This document shows, piece after piece, positions 32,563-42,326 of a DNA stretch of 64,000 nucleotides (the stretch's first letter is position 1; each line of letters starts with the position of its first letter). Below the pieces are notes generated by a model. That model made no database searches. It was given only the letters and a program-made list of their open reading frames with translations, and was not told the origin of the DNA. The DNA is from an uncultured Nocardioides sp. (GTDB taxonomy: Bacteria > Actinomycetota > Actinomycetes > Propionibacteriales > Nocardioidaceae). Location of the stretch: NCBI RefSeq assembly GCF_947488515.1, contig NZ_CANKZF010000004.1:1-64000 (forward strand), given 5' to 3'. The position numbers and the translations under genes are program-made.

Positions 32563-33035
32563 CCTCTCTCTCCGACTTCTCGGCCGCCGCGATCGACGGC
32601 ACCGACACCGACCTCGCGCAGTACGACGGCAAGGTCGTGCTGGTGGTCAACACCGCCTCGCAGTGCGGGTTCACCGGCCAGTACAAGGGCCTGCAGCAGC
32701 TGCAGGACAGCTACGCCGACCAGGGCCTGGTCGTCCTCGGCTTCCCGTGCGACCAGTTCGGCAACCAGGAGCCGGGCGACGAGGCGGAGATCTCCGACTT
32801 CTGCGAGCGCAACTTCGGCGTGACGTTCCCCCTGTTCTCCAAGGTCGACGTGAACGGCGACGACGCGCACCCGCTCTTCGAGTGGCTCAAGGACTCCAAG
32901 GGCGGCCTGCTCGGCAGCAAGATCAAGTGGAACTTCACCAAGTTCCTCGTCGGCCGCGACGGCCAGGTCATCGACCGCTACGCACCCCAGACCGAGCCGG
33001 AGAAGCTGTCGGGCGACATCGAGAAGGCGCTGTGA
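32559..33035 (+). CDS. Glutathione/thiol peroxidase
   Basis: The 158-residue protein has the GPx set: Cys36 in NTASQCGFTG, Gln70 in FPCDQFGNQEPG, and the Trp-Asn pair in KWNFTKFLVG. Cys64 in FPCDQ is the likely resolving cysteine, so it is probably thioredoxin- or mycothiol-dependent, as actinobacteria lack glutathione. The catalytic position is cysteine, not selenocysteine, although the genome has selenocysteine machinery. It reduces peroxides in the cytoplasm. Its start and end overlap its neighbours by four bases each, making a three-gene coupled operon. Confidence 0.95.
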   Translation: MTSLSDFSAAAIDGTDTDLAQYDGKVVLVVNTASQCGFTGQYKGLQQLQDSYADQGLVVLGFPCDQFGNQEPGDEAEISDFCERNFGVTFPLFSKVDVNGDDAHPLFEWLKDSKGGLLGSKIKWNFTKFLVGRDGQVIDRYAPQTEPEKLSGDIEKAL

Positions 33036-34045
33036 CCCGGGCCGGCGTCCTCGTCGCGGCGGTCGTCGCCGCGGTGGTGGCGTCGGCAGCGCCCGCGGGA
33101 GCGGGTCTCGCGACGGTCGGAGAGCGACCTCCTCGACCGGCGATGAGGACCGCCGACGTGGTCGTCGGCACCGGCACTCCAGCGTCGTGCACCTCGCGCG
33201 CGGTCGTGCGCGCCGTGGCGAGGGGCGGCGTCATCGGCTTCGACTGCGGTCCCGACCCCGTGACCATCGCGATGAAGAAGACGGCCAAGGTGGTCAACAC
33301 CTCCGCGCGCGTCGTCCTCGACGGCGACGGCTTGGTGACCCTGAGCGGCGAGGGCCAGCGGCGGATCCTCTACCTGAACACCTGTGACAAGGCCCAGGTC
33401 TGGACGACGTCGCACTGCAACGACCAGGCGGAGCCGCGCCTCGTGCTGAAGCGGATGCGCCTCGTCCGCGGCAACAGCACGGGGGAGACGACGGACGGCG
33501 GCGGTGGTGGCGCGGTCTTCGTGCGTGGCGGGCGGCTGACGATCGTCGACTCGACCTTCGCCGACAACCGCTGCGACCGCACCGGCCCCGACGTGGGCGG
33601 GGCAGCCGTCCGGGTGCTCGACCAGCACCGCGACCGGCCCGTCGTCGTACGCCGCTCCACCTTCACCGGCGGCCGGTGCAGCAACGGCTCGGCGCTGAGC
33701 AGCATCGGCGTCTCGTGGCGCATCAGCGGGTCGACGTTCACGGGCAACCGCGCGATCGGGCGCGGCGCCAACCCGGCGCGACCCGGCAGCCCCGGCGGAG
33801 GATCGGGCGGCGCGATCTACCTGGACGGCGACGACATCCACCTGACCGTGGAGGACTCCACGATCACCGGCAACCGCGCCCGCGAGGGTGGCGGCGCGAT
33901 CTTCTTCGTCTCCAACGACCGCACCGGCACCCTCACCATCGACGGCTCGCGGCTGACGGACAACCCGAGCGACGGCTTCGAGACGATCCCGGGGATCTTC
34001 TTCCTCGGGGCGAGCCGGACGATCACCGACTCCGTGGTGCGCTAG
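33032..34045 (+). CDS. Secreted right-handed beta-helix protein
   Basis: The 337-residue protein has a signal peptide (AGVLVAAVVAAVVASAAPAG) and repeated beta-helix rungs such as LTIVDSTFADNR, VVVRRSTFTGGR, ISGSTFTGNR and VEDSTITGNR. These are the pectate-lyase-like polymorphic-membrane-type repeats of parallel beta-helices. Four cysteines early in the mature part may form disulfides. It could bind or cut a polysaccharide, but no catalytic residues stand out. The GTG start overlaps the peroxidase stop (GTGA), an unusual coupling of a secreted protein to a cytoplasmic redox enzyme. Its 3' end overlaps the convergent oxidoreductase gene by four bases. Confidence 0.83.
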   Translation: MTRAGVLVAAVVAAVVASAAPAGAGLATVGERPPRPAMRTADVVVGTGTPASCTSRAVVRAVARGGVIGFDCGPDPVTIAMKKTAKVVNTSARVVLDGDGLVTLSGEGQRRILYLNTCDKAQVWTTSHCNDQAEPRLVLKRMRLVRGNSTGETTDGGGGGAVFVRGGRLTIVDSTFADNRCDRTGPDVGGAAVRVLDQHRDRPVVVRRSTFTGGRCSNGSALSSIGVSWRISGSTFTGNRAIGRGANPARPGSPGGGSGGAIYLDGDDIHLTVEDSTITGNRAREGGGAIFFVSNDRTGTLTIDGSRLTDNPSDGFETIPGIFFLGASRTITDSVVR

Positions 34046-35034
34046 CCGAGCCGGGTCAGCGGCTGGCGCCAGTCGAGCGACGCCACACGCGGCGCACCGG
34101 CGGCCTGCCATAGCAGCGCGGCGGTGGATCGGGCGTGCGCGAGGGAGAGGAGCGGGTGGTCGCGGTCGCGGAGGTAGGTGTCGTACATCGCGCGGTAGTG
34201 GGCGGTCTTGCGGTCGACGGTGCCGTCGTGGCCGAAGTGCTCGACCGGTGTGCCCCCGTCGAGCGCCAGCCCGGTCATCGCGGTGTGGTCGAGCAGGACC
34301 TCGCGGCCGCCGTCCCACCGCAGCGAGGTCTGCTTGCTGCTGTCGCCGGTGTGCCAGTTGGCGCTCAGGACGCCCGCGCCCGTGGCGAAGCCGACCTCGG
34401 TGACCGAGCGCGAGCCGTCGGGCGCTGCGCTGTGCGCGCGCACCTCGCAGCCGGTCACGAACCGGGCGAGCATGCCGAGCTGGTTGGGACCGGAGTCGAC
34501 CCAGGTCGAGACATAGCTCGCGCGCCGGGTCGGCGGCATCGTGACGTAGGGGTCGTTGAAGGTCGACACGACGGCGGCGGGCTCGCCCCACCCGCGTGCC
34601 GCCACCAGCCCGACGCCCCACCCGACCTCGGGGGAGAACGCGAAGTGGTTGACCACCCGGACCCGGGCGGCGGCGTCGCCGCGGGACTCGAGCGCGTCGA
34701 GCGCCAATGGGTCCTCGGTCAACGGCTTCTCGGACAGCACGTCCGCGTCGGTGTGGGCGAGCAGCCGCTCCACCTGGTCGAGGTGCGTGCTGGTCGGGGT
34801 GGCCAGCACGAACAGGTCGGGCTCCTCGACGAGGCCGGACCGCAGGTCGCCCAGCACGGCGTCGAGCCCGTCGTACGCCGGGATGCCGGCCGTCTCGCGG
34901 GCCGTGGGCGAGGGGTCGACGGCGAGGACGACAGTCGCGTCCGCCCGGGCCGCGAGGGTGCGGAGGTGCACCTGCCCGATGACCCCGAGGCCCAGCAGTC
35001 CCACGGTGAGCGGGCCGGTGTCTGCGGCTGGCAT
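34042..35034 (-). CDS. Gfo/Idh/MocA-family oxidoreductase
   Basis: The 330-residue protein has a Rossmann fold with GLGVIG (15-20) and the catalytic lysine motif EKP (102-104), followed by the alpha/beta substrate domain. Enzymes of this family oxidise or reduce sugars, inositols or related alcohols with NAD(P). The substrate is unknown, since no sugar transporter or kinase adjoins it. The ATG start at 35034 faces away from the small gene at 35123. Length is normal and no key residue is missing. Confidence 0.9.
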   Translation of the reverse strand: MPAADTGPLTVGLLGLGVIGQVHLRTLAARADATVVLAVDPSPTARETAGIPAYDGLDAVLGDLRSGLVEEPDLFVLATPTSTHLDQVERLLAHTDADVLSEKPLTEDPLALDALESRGDAAARVRVVNHFAFSPEVGWGVGLVAARGWGEPAAVVSTFNDPYVTMPPTRRASYVSTWVDSGPNQLGMLARFVTGCEVRAHSAAPDGSRSVTEVGFATGAGVLSANWHTGDSSKQTSLRWDGGREVLLDHTAMTGLALDGGTPVEHFGHDGTVDRKTAHYRAMYDTYLRDRDHPLLSLAHARSTAALLWQAAGAPRVASLDWRQPLTRLG

Positions 35035-35122
35035 GGGTCGATGGTGGTGAACCGCCGGTCCGCCCGCAACCCCGGACGCCGGCCCGCATGGTCACCGGCA
35101 GGGGCACCGGCAGACTGGCGAC

Positions 35123-35425
35123 ATGGTGGAGCCGACCGAGGACGAGAAGTGGCTGGTCGTCGACGGCCGGCGCTGGCGGCGTACGGACCCGGCGATCCCG
35201 GCGGACGCCCTCGCGCGACTGACGTCGCACCTGGGCCGCGGCCGGTCGGGCGTGCGCACCGCGTCGTCCGAGGCCGAGCTCGAGGCGACCCGGCACAGGA
35301 CCCAGCTGGCCAAGGTCGGGCTCGGCGAGCGGGGCACGCCGTGGTGGGAGCAGACCGAGTCCAAGCGCAGTGAGCGCTGGGAGTCGGCGTTGGCGGCGCT
35401 GGACGCGCTGGACGACCAGAGCTAG
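35123..35425 (+). CDS. Small conserved actinobacterial protein, function unknown
   Basis: A 100-residue, highly charged soluble protein with WLVVDGRRWRRTDP near the N terminus, LTSHLGRGRSGV in the middle and GERGTPWWEQ towards the end. I recall similar short proteins in other actinobacteria but know of no function; there is no membrane segment or signal peptide. The ATG start lies 88 bases from the divergent oxidoreductase, and its end overlaps the convergent ATP-grasp gene by four bases. Codon use matches the neighbours, so it is probably a real gene. Confidence 0.7.
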   Translation: MVEPTEDEKWLVVDGRRWRRTDPAIPADALARLTSHLGRGRSGVRTASSEAELEATRHRTQLAKVGLGERGTPWWEQTESKRSERWESALAALDALDDQS

Positions 35426-36687
35426 CCGAGCGAGGGCGCGTCGGGGCCGACGCGCTCGGCCAGCCACTGCGCCACCTGCTCCTCCGACGGCGCGAGCCCG
35501 TCGCTGATGACGTGGGGCGCGACGCGGGAGAAGTAGTCGGTGACGAGGTTGTCGGACTCCCGCACCAGCATCCCGGCGGCCTCGCCGTCGACGATCCACG
35601 AGCCGAGCACCACGCGGTTGCCCTCGAAGCTCGGCAGGTCGGTGTAGGCCTGGTAGACCCAGCCCTCGGCGCCGTACCCGCCGGGCATCACGACGTCCTC
35701 GAGGATGTCGTCGAGGTGGATGCGGATGTTGTCGCCCTCGCGCCCGTGCAGCGGCTTGGCGACCCAGCGCTCGAGGTCGCGCGGCTCGTCGAAGTACGCC
35801 GGCAGCAGCAGGCGGTGGCGCGGGAACAGCTCCCACAGCACCGGCAGCAGCGCCTTGGTGCTGAGCAGCGCCTTCCACGCCGGCTCGATCCACCGCGTCG
35901 GGCGCGACTCCTGCTGGTCGACGACGTGGCGGCCGAACGGCTCGGCCAGCATCTCCTCCCAGGCGTAGAGCTTGAAGGCGTTGCGCAGCGGCTCGTCGTG
36001 CACGTCGCGGTAGTCGCGGGTCTCGGGGTTCCAGCCGACCTCGGCCATCGGGTGCGCCATCGTGATCCAGCCGGCCTGCACGGCGGTGTCCATCAGGTAG
36101 TGGACGGTCATCTCCATCTCGCCGCCGTCGTAGGAGTCCTCCTCGCCCAGGTCGTAGAGGAAGTGCATCCGGTCGCCGTCGAAGTGCCCGGACCGCCGCA
36201 GCTTGCGCCACCCGGCGACCAGCCGGTCGTGGACGGAGTTCCACTGGTCCATCTCCGGCATCACGTCCTCCATCCAGTTCCACTGGACGATCCCGGTCTC
36301 CACGAGGCCGGTGGGGGTGTCGCCGTTGATCTCGAGCATCTTGATCGACCCGTCGGCGCCGTACGCCAGGTCGAAGCGGGCGTAGAGCGCCGGGTCGTCG
36401 GCCTCGATCGAGCGTCGTACGACCCCCAGCGAGCCGGGCGGCAGGCCGAGCCGCTCGTCGGTCATCGTCGTCGCCATGTGGGTGACGGCCTGCAGGCACA
36501 TCGCCCACAGCTCCTCGGTGGCGGCCTCGAGCGCCTTCACCTCCTCCATGGTCACCTCGTACCAGGCGTCCTCGTTCCAGTAGGGCAGCTCGGAGCCGTC
36601 GGGCATCTTCGTGGTCGGGAAGACCAGTCCCTGCTCGACGACGGTGTCGCGCCAGCCCGCACGAGCCCGCGACCGGTGCCGCCACAT
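35422..36687 (-). CDS. Glutathionylspermidine-synthase-like ATP-grasp ligase (YgiC/YjfC type)
   Basis: The 421-residue protein matches the C-terminal synthetase half of glutathionylspermidine synthase: WNEDAWYEVT early, FDLAYGADG, MLEINGDTPTGL (Mg/ATP ligands), KALLPVLWELFP, KPLHGREGDNI and GSWIVDGEAAGM. It should join a carboxylate to an amine using ATP. Actinobacteria make no glutathione, so the true substrates differ from the founding enzyme. It is the last gene of a four-gene operon with GNAT, lipoprotein and DUF350 genes, the same partners as E. coli ygiB-ygiC and yjfLMC. ATG 36687 is chosen because it directly follows the DUF350 stop. Confidence 0.88.
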   Translation of the reverse strand: MWRHRSRARAGWRDTVVEQGLVFPTTKMPDGSELPYWNEDAWYEVTMEEVKALEAATEELWAMCLQAVTHMATTMTDERLGLPPGSLGVVRRSIEADDPALYARFDLAYGADGSIKMLEINGDTPTGLVETGIVQWNWMEDVMPEMDQWNSVHDRLVAGWRKLRRSGHFDGDRMHFLYDLGEEDSYDGGEMEMTVHYLMDTAVQAGWITMAHPMAEVGWNPETRDYRDVHDEPLRNAFKLYAWEEMLAEPFGRHVVDQQESRPTRWIEPAWKALLSTKALLPVLWELFPRHRLLLPAYFDEPRDLERWVAKPLHGREGDNIRIHLDDILEDVVMPGGYGAEGWVYQAYTDLPSFEGNRVVLGSWIVDGEAAGMLVRESDNLVTDYFSRVAPHVISDGLAPSEEQVAQWLAERVGPDAPSLG

Positions 36688-36706
36688 CTCCTCGACCCCT
36701 GCCCGG

Positions 36707-37165
36707 TCAGGCGATGCTGGCGCACACGATGGCGCCGACCGAGAGGGCGACCGCCGCGGCGACCTGGGCAAGGGGGCGTACCGGCCCCGGGGCGGTGACG
36801 ATCTGGCGCAGGTCGCCCGGGGTGATCGCCTCGACGGCGAAGAACATGAGGGTGTTGAGGGCGATGCCGACCGCGCCGAAGGCGACGGTCCACACCAGCG
36901 CCGTGCCGAGCGAGGTCTCGCCGTTGGTCCAGATGGCGGTGAAGAGCACCGCCGCGTTGGAGACCAGCCACGCGGAGGTGACCACGCCCGCGCCCTTGGA
37001 GTGGGCGTGCACCGACTCGTTGCCGTTCTCGTCGACGCCGCGGAGGTGGGTGCCGAGGTGGCCGGGCGTGGCGAGGTCGAGCACGTAGTAGGCCACCACG
37101 AGCATCGCGCCCCCGACGAGGGCGTACGCGACGGCGTGGAGGAGGGCGTCGAACAGGTCGGTCAC
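36707..37165 (-). CDS. DUF350 (YjfL-type) four-helix membrane protein
   Basis: The 152-residue protein has four hydrophobic helices (about 6-28, 60-80, 88-108, 130-150) and the family pattern GAGVVTSAWLVSNAAVLF. DUF350 proteins have no known activity, but the gene is repeatedly found beside glutathionylspermidine-synthase-like ligases and DUF1190-type lipoproteins, as here. The GTG start at 37165 has AGGAG ten bases upstream. It precedes the ligase gene by 19 bases. A role in the envelope is likely from location only. Confidence 0.85.
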   Translation of the reverse strand: MTDLFDALLHAVAYALVGGAMLVVAYYVLDLATPGHLGTHLRGVDENGNESVHAHSKGAGVVTSAWLVSNAAVLFTAIWTNGETSLGTALVWTVAFGAVGIALNTLMFFAVEAITPGDLRQIVTAPGPVRPLAQVAAAVALSVGAIVCASIA

Positions 37166-37221
37166 GGGAGGTCTCCTGGAGCGGTCTGGTGCGGTGCTGG
37201 GGTGGTCGGGAGTGGTCCGGC

Positions 37222-37608
37222 TCAGCCGAAGCCGCGCGAGCTGCCGCCGAAGCCACCCTTGGTGGTCGCGGACTTCACGGTCGAGCCGCCGGTGGTGGGC
37301 AGGCCGCCGCGCTGCACCGTGCCGTTGAGGGTGCGGCCGTTGTAGGTCCCACCGCTCACGGTGGAGCCGACGCCGGGGACGACCGACCTCGCGGCGAGGT
37401 AGTACCAGAAGAAGCCGGCGCCGGTCCCGTTGTAGTCGGAGTCGTCGTCGCACTGGTCGTCGGCGACGCGCTGCTCGGTGTCCGGGTCGACGCACACGGC
37501 GGCGTAGTCGGCACTGGAGGCGCACCCGGTCAGGCTGCTGGCCATCAGCGCGGTGATGCCCAGCGAGATGCTGGTCGAGCGCATGCGGCGGCGGGTGGGC
37601 GTGGTCAT
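37222..37608 (-). CDS. Small lipoprotein with Gly/Ser-rich C-terminus (DUF1190/YgiB-like)
   Basis: A 128-residue protein with a lipobox (SSLTGC, lipidated Cys29), a short cysteine-containing part (AVCVDPDTE, DDQCDDD), an aromatic GFFWYYLAARS segment and a tail ending KGGFGGSSRGFG. The order of these elements resembles E. coli YgiB/YjfM, whose genes also precede a glutathionylspermidine-synthase-like gene. It should be anchored to the outer face of the membrane. The ATG has GGGAGGA upstream. The tail ends in glycine, which makes it a possible ligase substrate, but this is speculation. Confidence 0.78.
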   Translation of the reverse strand: MTTPTRRRMRSTSISLGITALMASSLTGCASSADYAAVCVDPDTEQRVADDQCDDDSDYNGTGAGFFWYYLAARSVVPGVGSTVSGGTYNGRTLNGTVQRGGLPTTGGSTVKSATTKGGFGGSSRGFG

Positions 37609-37661
37609 CGGGGTCCTCCCGGACGGTCCTGGTGGGTCGAGCTCGTCGGCGCGGGCACCGG

Positions 37662-37943
37662 CTACGCGGCGACGAGGTCGGCGTACTCGGGGTGCTTCTC
37701 GATGTACGACGCCACGTAGGGGCAGTCGGGTCGCACCGTCAGCCCGCGGGAGCGGGCGTCGTCGAGCGCCGAGCGGGCGAGCGTCGAGGCGTGGCCGTGC
37801 CCGCTGAAGGCAGGCGGCACCTCGGTGTGGATCAGCCGGATCACGTCGCCGTTGAGGCGGTAGACGAGGAAGCCGACGAGCTGATCGCCGGATCGCAGCT
37901 CGTAACGGTGGCTGTCGGGAACGTCCACGAACTCTGTGTCCAC
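37662..37943 (-). CDS. Small GNAT-type N-acetyltransferase
   Basis: A 93-residue protein of the short GCN5-related class (YjdJ-like). It has the acetyl-CoA loop region HTEVPPAFSGHGHASTLARSA, read as strand, pyrophosphate loop (SGHGHAS) and helix, then PDCPYVASYIEKHPEY. Short members acetylate small amines or protein lysines. The start is GTG at 37943. It lies 53 bases ahead of the lipoprotein gene and may be the first gene of the ligase operon. It is divergent from the malic enzyme. Confidence 0.85.
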   Translation of the reverse strand: MDTEFVDVPDSHRYELRSGDQLVGFLVYRLNGDVIRLIHTEVPPAFSGHGHASTLARSALDDARSRGLTVRPDCPYVASYIEKHPEYADLVAA

Positions 37944-38003
37944 AACCTGAGCCTAGTCGCAGGTGACTTGCCCGTAACCCCGCCCGGGGGAGAGGGTGCG
38001 GGC

Positions 38004-39392
<1,389 letters not shown>

Positions 39393-39413
39393 CGCCCCCC
39401 CACACGGCCGGGC

Positions 39414-41558
39414 TCAGGTCGGCCCGACCTTCCGCGGCCACCAGAACGTGTCGCCGAGGGTGAGCGCCAGGGCCGGGACCAGCACCGTGCGGACCACGAG
39501 CGTGTCGAGCAGCACGCCGACGAAGATGATCGCGCCGAGCTGGGCGAGCACCACGAGCGGCAGCACGCCGAGCACCGCGAAGACGGCGGCGAGCAGGATG
39601 CCGGCGCTGGTGATCACGCCGCCGGTGGCGGTCAGCGCGCGGAGCATGCCGGTGCGGGTGCCGTGCTCGCGCGCCTCCTCGCGGGCCCGGGTGACGAGGA
39701 AGATGTTGTAGTCGACGCCGAGCGCGACGAGGAACAGGAACGCCAGCAACGGCACCCCGGTGTCCATCGCCTCGAAGCCGAACACCGTCTGGAAGAGCCA
39801 CCACGACGCGCCCATGCTCGCGGCGTACGTCGCCACGACCGTCGCGACGAGCAGCAGCGGCGCCACGATCGAGCGCAGCAGCAGGAGCAGCGCGCCGAGG
39901 ACGAGCAGCAGGATGAGTGGCAGGATCACCTGCCGGTCGCTCGCGGCGTACTCCTCCGCGTCGATCGACTCGGCGTCACCGCCGCCGACGTGGGTGTCGT
40001 CGAAGTCGGCGACCGCCGTGCGGACGTCGAGCACGACGGCCTGAGCGGCGTCGCTGCCGGGCTCGGCGTCGGGTACGGCATCGATGCGGGCGATGCCGTC
40101 GGCCTCGGTCGTGACGCGCGCGGAGTCGACGCCCTCGACATCCTCGACCGCTGCGAGCACCTGCTTGGGCTCGTCGCGGGTGACCACCTGGATCGGGTCG
40201 CTGGTGCCGGCGGGGAACGACTCACCCAGCCGCTCGGCGGCCGAGATGGCGTCGGGCTGCTCGAGGAACTGGTCGGCCGGGTCGAGCCCCGTGGTGATGG
40301 ACAGGGTGCCGAGGGACAGGATCGCCAGACCCGCGACCGTGGCGGCCACGAAGGTCCGCGGGCGCCGTGCGACAGCGGACCCGACCCGGCTCCACACGCC
40401 GCGGGAGTCGACCAGCACCGGGTCGCCGACGTGCGGCACGCGCGGCCAGAAGACCCACCGACCGAACAGCACGAGCGCGGCTGGGAGGACGACGAGGGCG
40501 AAGGTCGCGGCGATGACGACGCCGACGGCACACGCGAGGCCGAGGCCGCGCGTGGTCGGGATGGCCGACAGCAGAAGGGTGAGCAGTCCCAGCACGACGG
40601 TGGTGGCGCTCGAGAGGACGGCCTCGAAGGTCCGGCTGAGGGCGTGCGCCATCGCCTCGTATCGCGACTCCGTGGTCTTGAGCTCGTCGCGGTAGCGCGA
40701 GATCAGCAGCAGGGCGTAGTCGGTGCCGGCTCCGAAGACCAGCACGCTCAGGATGCCGACGGTCGACTCGTCCCAGGCGACGCCGACGACCTCGAGCACG
40801 TTGGTCGACACGATCGCGGCCAGGCGGTCGGCGATGGCCACGACCGTCAGCGGCACCAGCCACAGCACCGGGCTGCGGTAGGTGATGATCAGCAGGATGG
40901 CCACGACCGCGGCCGTCGCGGCGAGGAGGCGGATGTCGGCGCCGTCGAAGACCTGGCCGATGTCGGCCTGGATGCCGGCGGGCCCGGTCACCTGGACCTC
41001 CACCCCGTCGGGCGCGTCCTCGCGCAGCTGGTCGCGCAGGTCCTCCACCTTGTCGATGTTGTCGGTCGCCGAGGTCGAGGAGACGGGGACGGCGACGAAC
41101 GCGGCGGTCCCGTCCTCGGCCACCACCAGGGGGGACTGCTGGGCCCCACCGGGCGGTCCGCCCTCGGGTCCGCCCTCCGGTCCGCCTGCCCCGCCGGAAC
41201 CGCCGGAGGCGTCGTTCGGGGCTCCTTCGGGGGCGCCCGCGCCGCCGGACTCCGCCAGCAGCGAGACCGCCTGCTGGGTCAGCTCCTCCTGCGTCGCGGC
41301 GTCGAGCTCGCCCGACTCGGCGGTCCACAGCACGATGGCCACCTGGCCCTCGTCCTCGGGCAGCTGCTCCTCGAGCTCGACGGCAAGCGTGCTGTCGGCG
41401 CCGGCGGGCAGGGTGTCGAGGGGTGAGGCCTCGCGCTCCCCCTCGGGCACGAACGCGATCACCGCGATGGCCAGGAGGATGGGCACGAGGGCGAAGAACC
41501 AGGCGAGCCGGCGTCCGGCGATCGCCCTGGCCGGGGCGGGGGTGCGGTGGGAAGGCAC
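39414..41558 (-). CDS. MMPL/RND-family membrane transporter
   Basis: The 714-residue protein has two repeats of six helices with large outer loops (about 35-190 and 400-530), typical of MMPL transporters. The first loop carries a low-complexity GGAGGPEGGPEGGPPGGA stretch. Sequences such as GAGTDYALLLISRYRDEL and ALGVDYNIFLVTRAREEA hold the Asp-Tyr proton-relay motifs in helices 4 and 10. It should export lipids, drugs or siderophores with proton energy. The GTG start at 41558 has GAGGAG upstream and the gene is divergent from marR, which probably represses it. Confidence 0.93.
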   Translation of the reverse strand: MPSHRTPAPARAIAGRRLAWFFALVPILLAIAVIAFVPEGEREASPLDTLPAGADSTLAVELEEQLPEDEGQVAIVLWTAESGELDAATQEELTQQAVSLLAESGGAGAPEGAPNDASGGSGGAGGPEGGPEGGPPGGAQQSPLVVAEDGTAAFVAVPVSSTSATDNIDKVEDLRDQLREDAPDGVEVQVTGPAGIQADIGQVFDGADIRLLAATAAVVAILLIITYRSPVLWLVPLTVVAIADRLAAIVSTNVLEVVGVAWDESTVGILSVLVFGAGTDYALLLISRYRDELKTTESRYEAMAHALSRTFEAVLSSATTVVLGLLTLLLSAIPTTRGLGLACAVGVVIAATFALVVLPAALVLFGRWVFWPRVPHVGDPVLVDSRGVWSRVGSAVARRPRTFVAATVAGLAILSLGTLSITTGLDPADQFLEQPDAISAAERLGESFPAGTSDPIQVVTRDEPKQVLAAVEDVEGVDSARVTTEADGIARIDAVPDAEPGSDAAQAVVLDVRTAVADFDDTHVGGGDAESIDAEEYAASDRQVILPLILLLVLGALLLLLRSIVAPLLLVATVVATYAASMGASWWLFQTVFGFEAMDTGVPLLAFLFLVALGVDYNIFLVTRAREEAREHGTRTGMLRALTATGGVITSAGILLAAVFAVLGVLPLVVLAQLGAIIFVGVLLDTLVVRTVLVPALALTLGDTFWWPRKVGPT

Positions 41559-41594
41559 GACGTCTCCTCGAGGAGATAGTTAGGGAGGGTGATT

Positions 41595-41621
41595 GCTAAC
41601 TAAGTTACTTATCAAGTTAGC
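41595..41621. promoter_or_regulatory. Candidate MarR operator between transporter and marR
   Basis: GCTAACT at 41595-41601 and AGTTAGC at 41615-41621 form a perfect inverted repeat with a 13-base spacer in an AT-rich stretch of a GC-rich genome. A third AGTTA lies at 41578-41582. Position between divergent genes fits binding of the MarR dimer to control both. Confidence 0.65.
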
Positions 41622-41656
41622 CGTAGTATCATCCGGGGGCAAGACGAGGCGACGAC

Positions 41657-42163
41657 ATGAGGAGGTGGGGGCCTGTGACGGACGACCAGCACGCTGCCGC
41701 GCCCCCGCCCTGGGTGGGCCGGGGCGAGGAGCGGCCGGCGCAGCCGCCGACGCTGCTCGCGCTCCGCGACCTCGTCGCGGCCGGCAGCCGGGTCAACCAC
41801 GTGGTGTCGCGGCGTGCGGGACTCAGCGAGTCGGAGCTGGTGGCGCTCGAGCACCTCAGTCGCGAGCAGATCGGACCGGCGGAGGTCGCCCGACGGCTCG
41901 AGGTCTCGACCGCCGCGGCGACCGGCATCGTCGACCGCCTGGTCGCGCGCGGTCACGTCGAACGTCGCCCTCACGAGATCGACCGCCGGCGCACCGAGCT
42001 GCACATCACCGGCTCCGGGCGTGCGGAGATCATCGGTCACCTGATGCCGATGTTCCGCGCCCTCGATCAGCACGACGCGACCTTCACCGAGGAGGAGAAG
42101 GCCGTCGTCCAGCGCTACCTCCGCGGCGCGACGGCGGCGTTCGAGCAGGTGCTGGACGACTGA
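41657..42163 (+). CDS. MarR-family transcriptional regulator
   Basis: The 168-residue protein has a winged helix-turn-helix (about 55-125) with GPAEVARRLEVSTAAATGIVDRL, split here as GPAEVARRLEVS and TAAATGIVDRL, and the wing motif RRPHEIDRRRTELHIT, flanked by dimerisation helices. MarR repressors respond to aromatic compounds, drugs or oxidants. It is divergent from the MMPL transporter and probably represses it and itself through the repeat at 41595. The ATG start is used; a GTG near 41675 would give a protein shorter by 6 residues. Confidence 0.92.
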   Translation: MRRWGPVTDDQHAAAPPPWVGRGEERPAQPPTLLALRDLVAAGSRVNHVVSRRAGLSESELVALEHLSREQIGPAEVARRLEVSTAAATGIVDRLVARGHVERRPHEIDRRRTELHITGSGRAEIIGHLMPMFRALDQHDATFTEEEKAVVQRYLRGATAAFEQVLDD

Positions 42164-42167
42164 GGGC

Positions 42168-42302
42168 AGCGGTGCGTGAGCCACCTTCCACGGCACCCGG
42201 AGGTGGCTGGCTCACCGCTCGTCGGCGCGTCGCCGTACGCCACGCCCGGGGGCGGTGAGCCACCCACGTTCGCCGAGCCAGGAAGGTGGTTGGGGCACCG
42301 CC
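42168..42302. repeat. Family C extragenic hairpin pair, copy 2
   Basis: Arms 42168-42186 with 42201-42219, and 42251-42267 with 42284-42302, form two hairpins beginning GCGGTG...CCACC, matching the pair at 15685-15819. Like that copy it lies between two convergent genes (marR and ppgK). Confidence 0.7.
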
Positions 42303-42326
42303 GGCCGGCTCGGTCGTCGTACGGGG

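Noticed and set aside
32559..33035. Second selenoprotein (glutathione peroxidase)
   Set aside because: The catalytic position is an ordinary TGC cysteine codon and there is no in-frame TGA.
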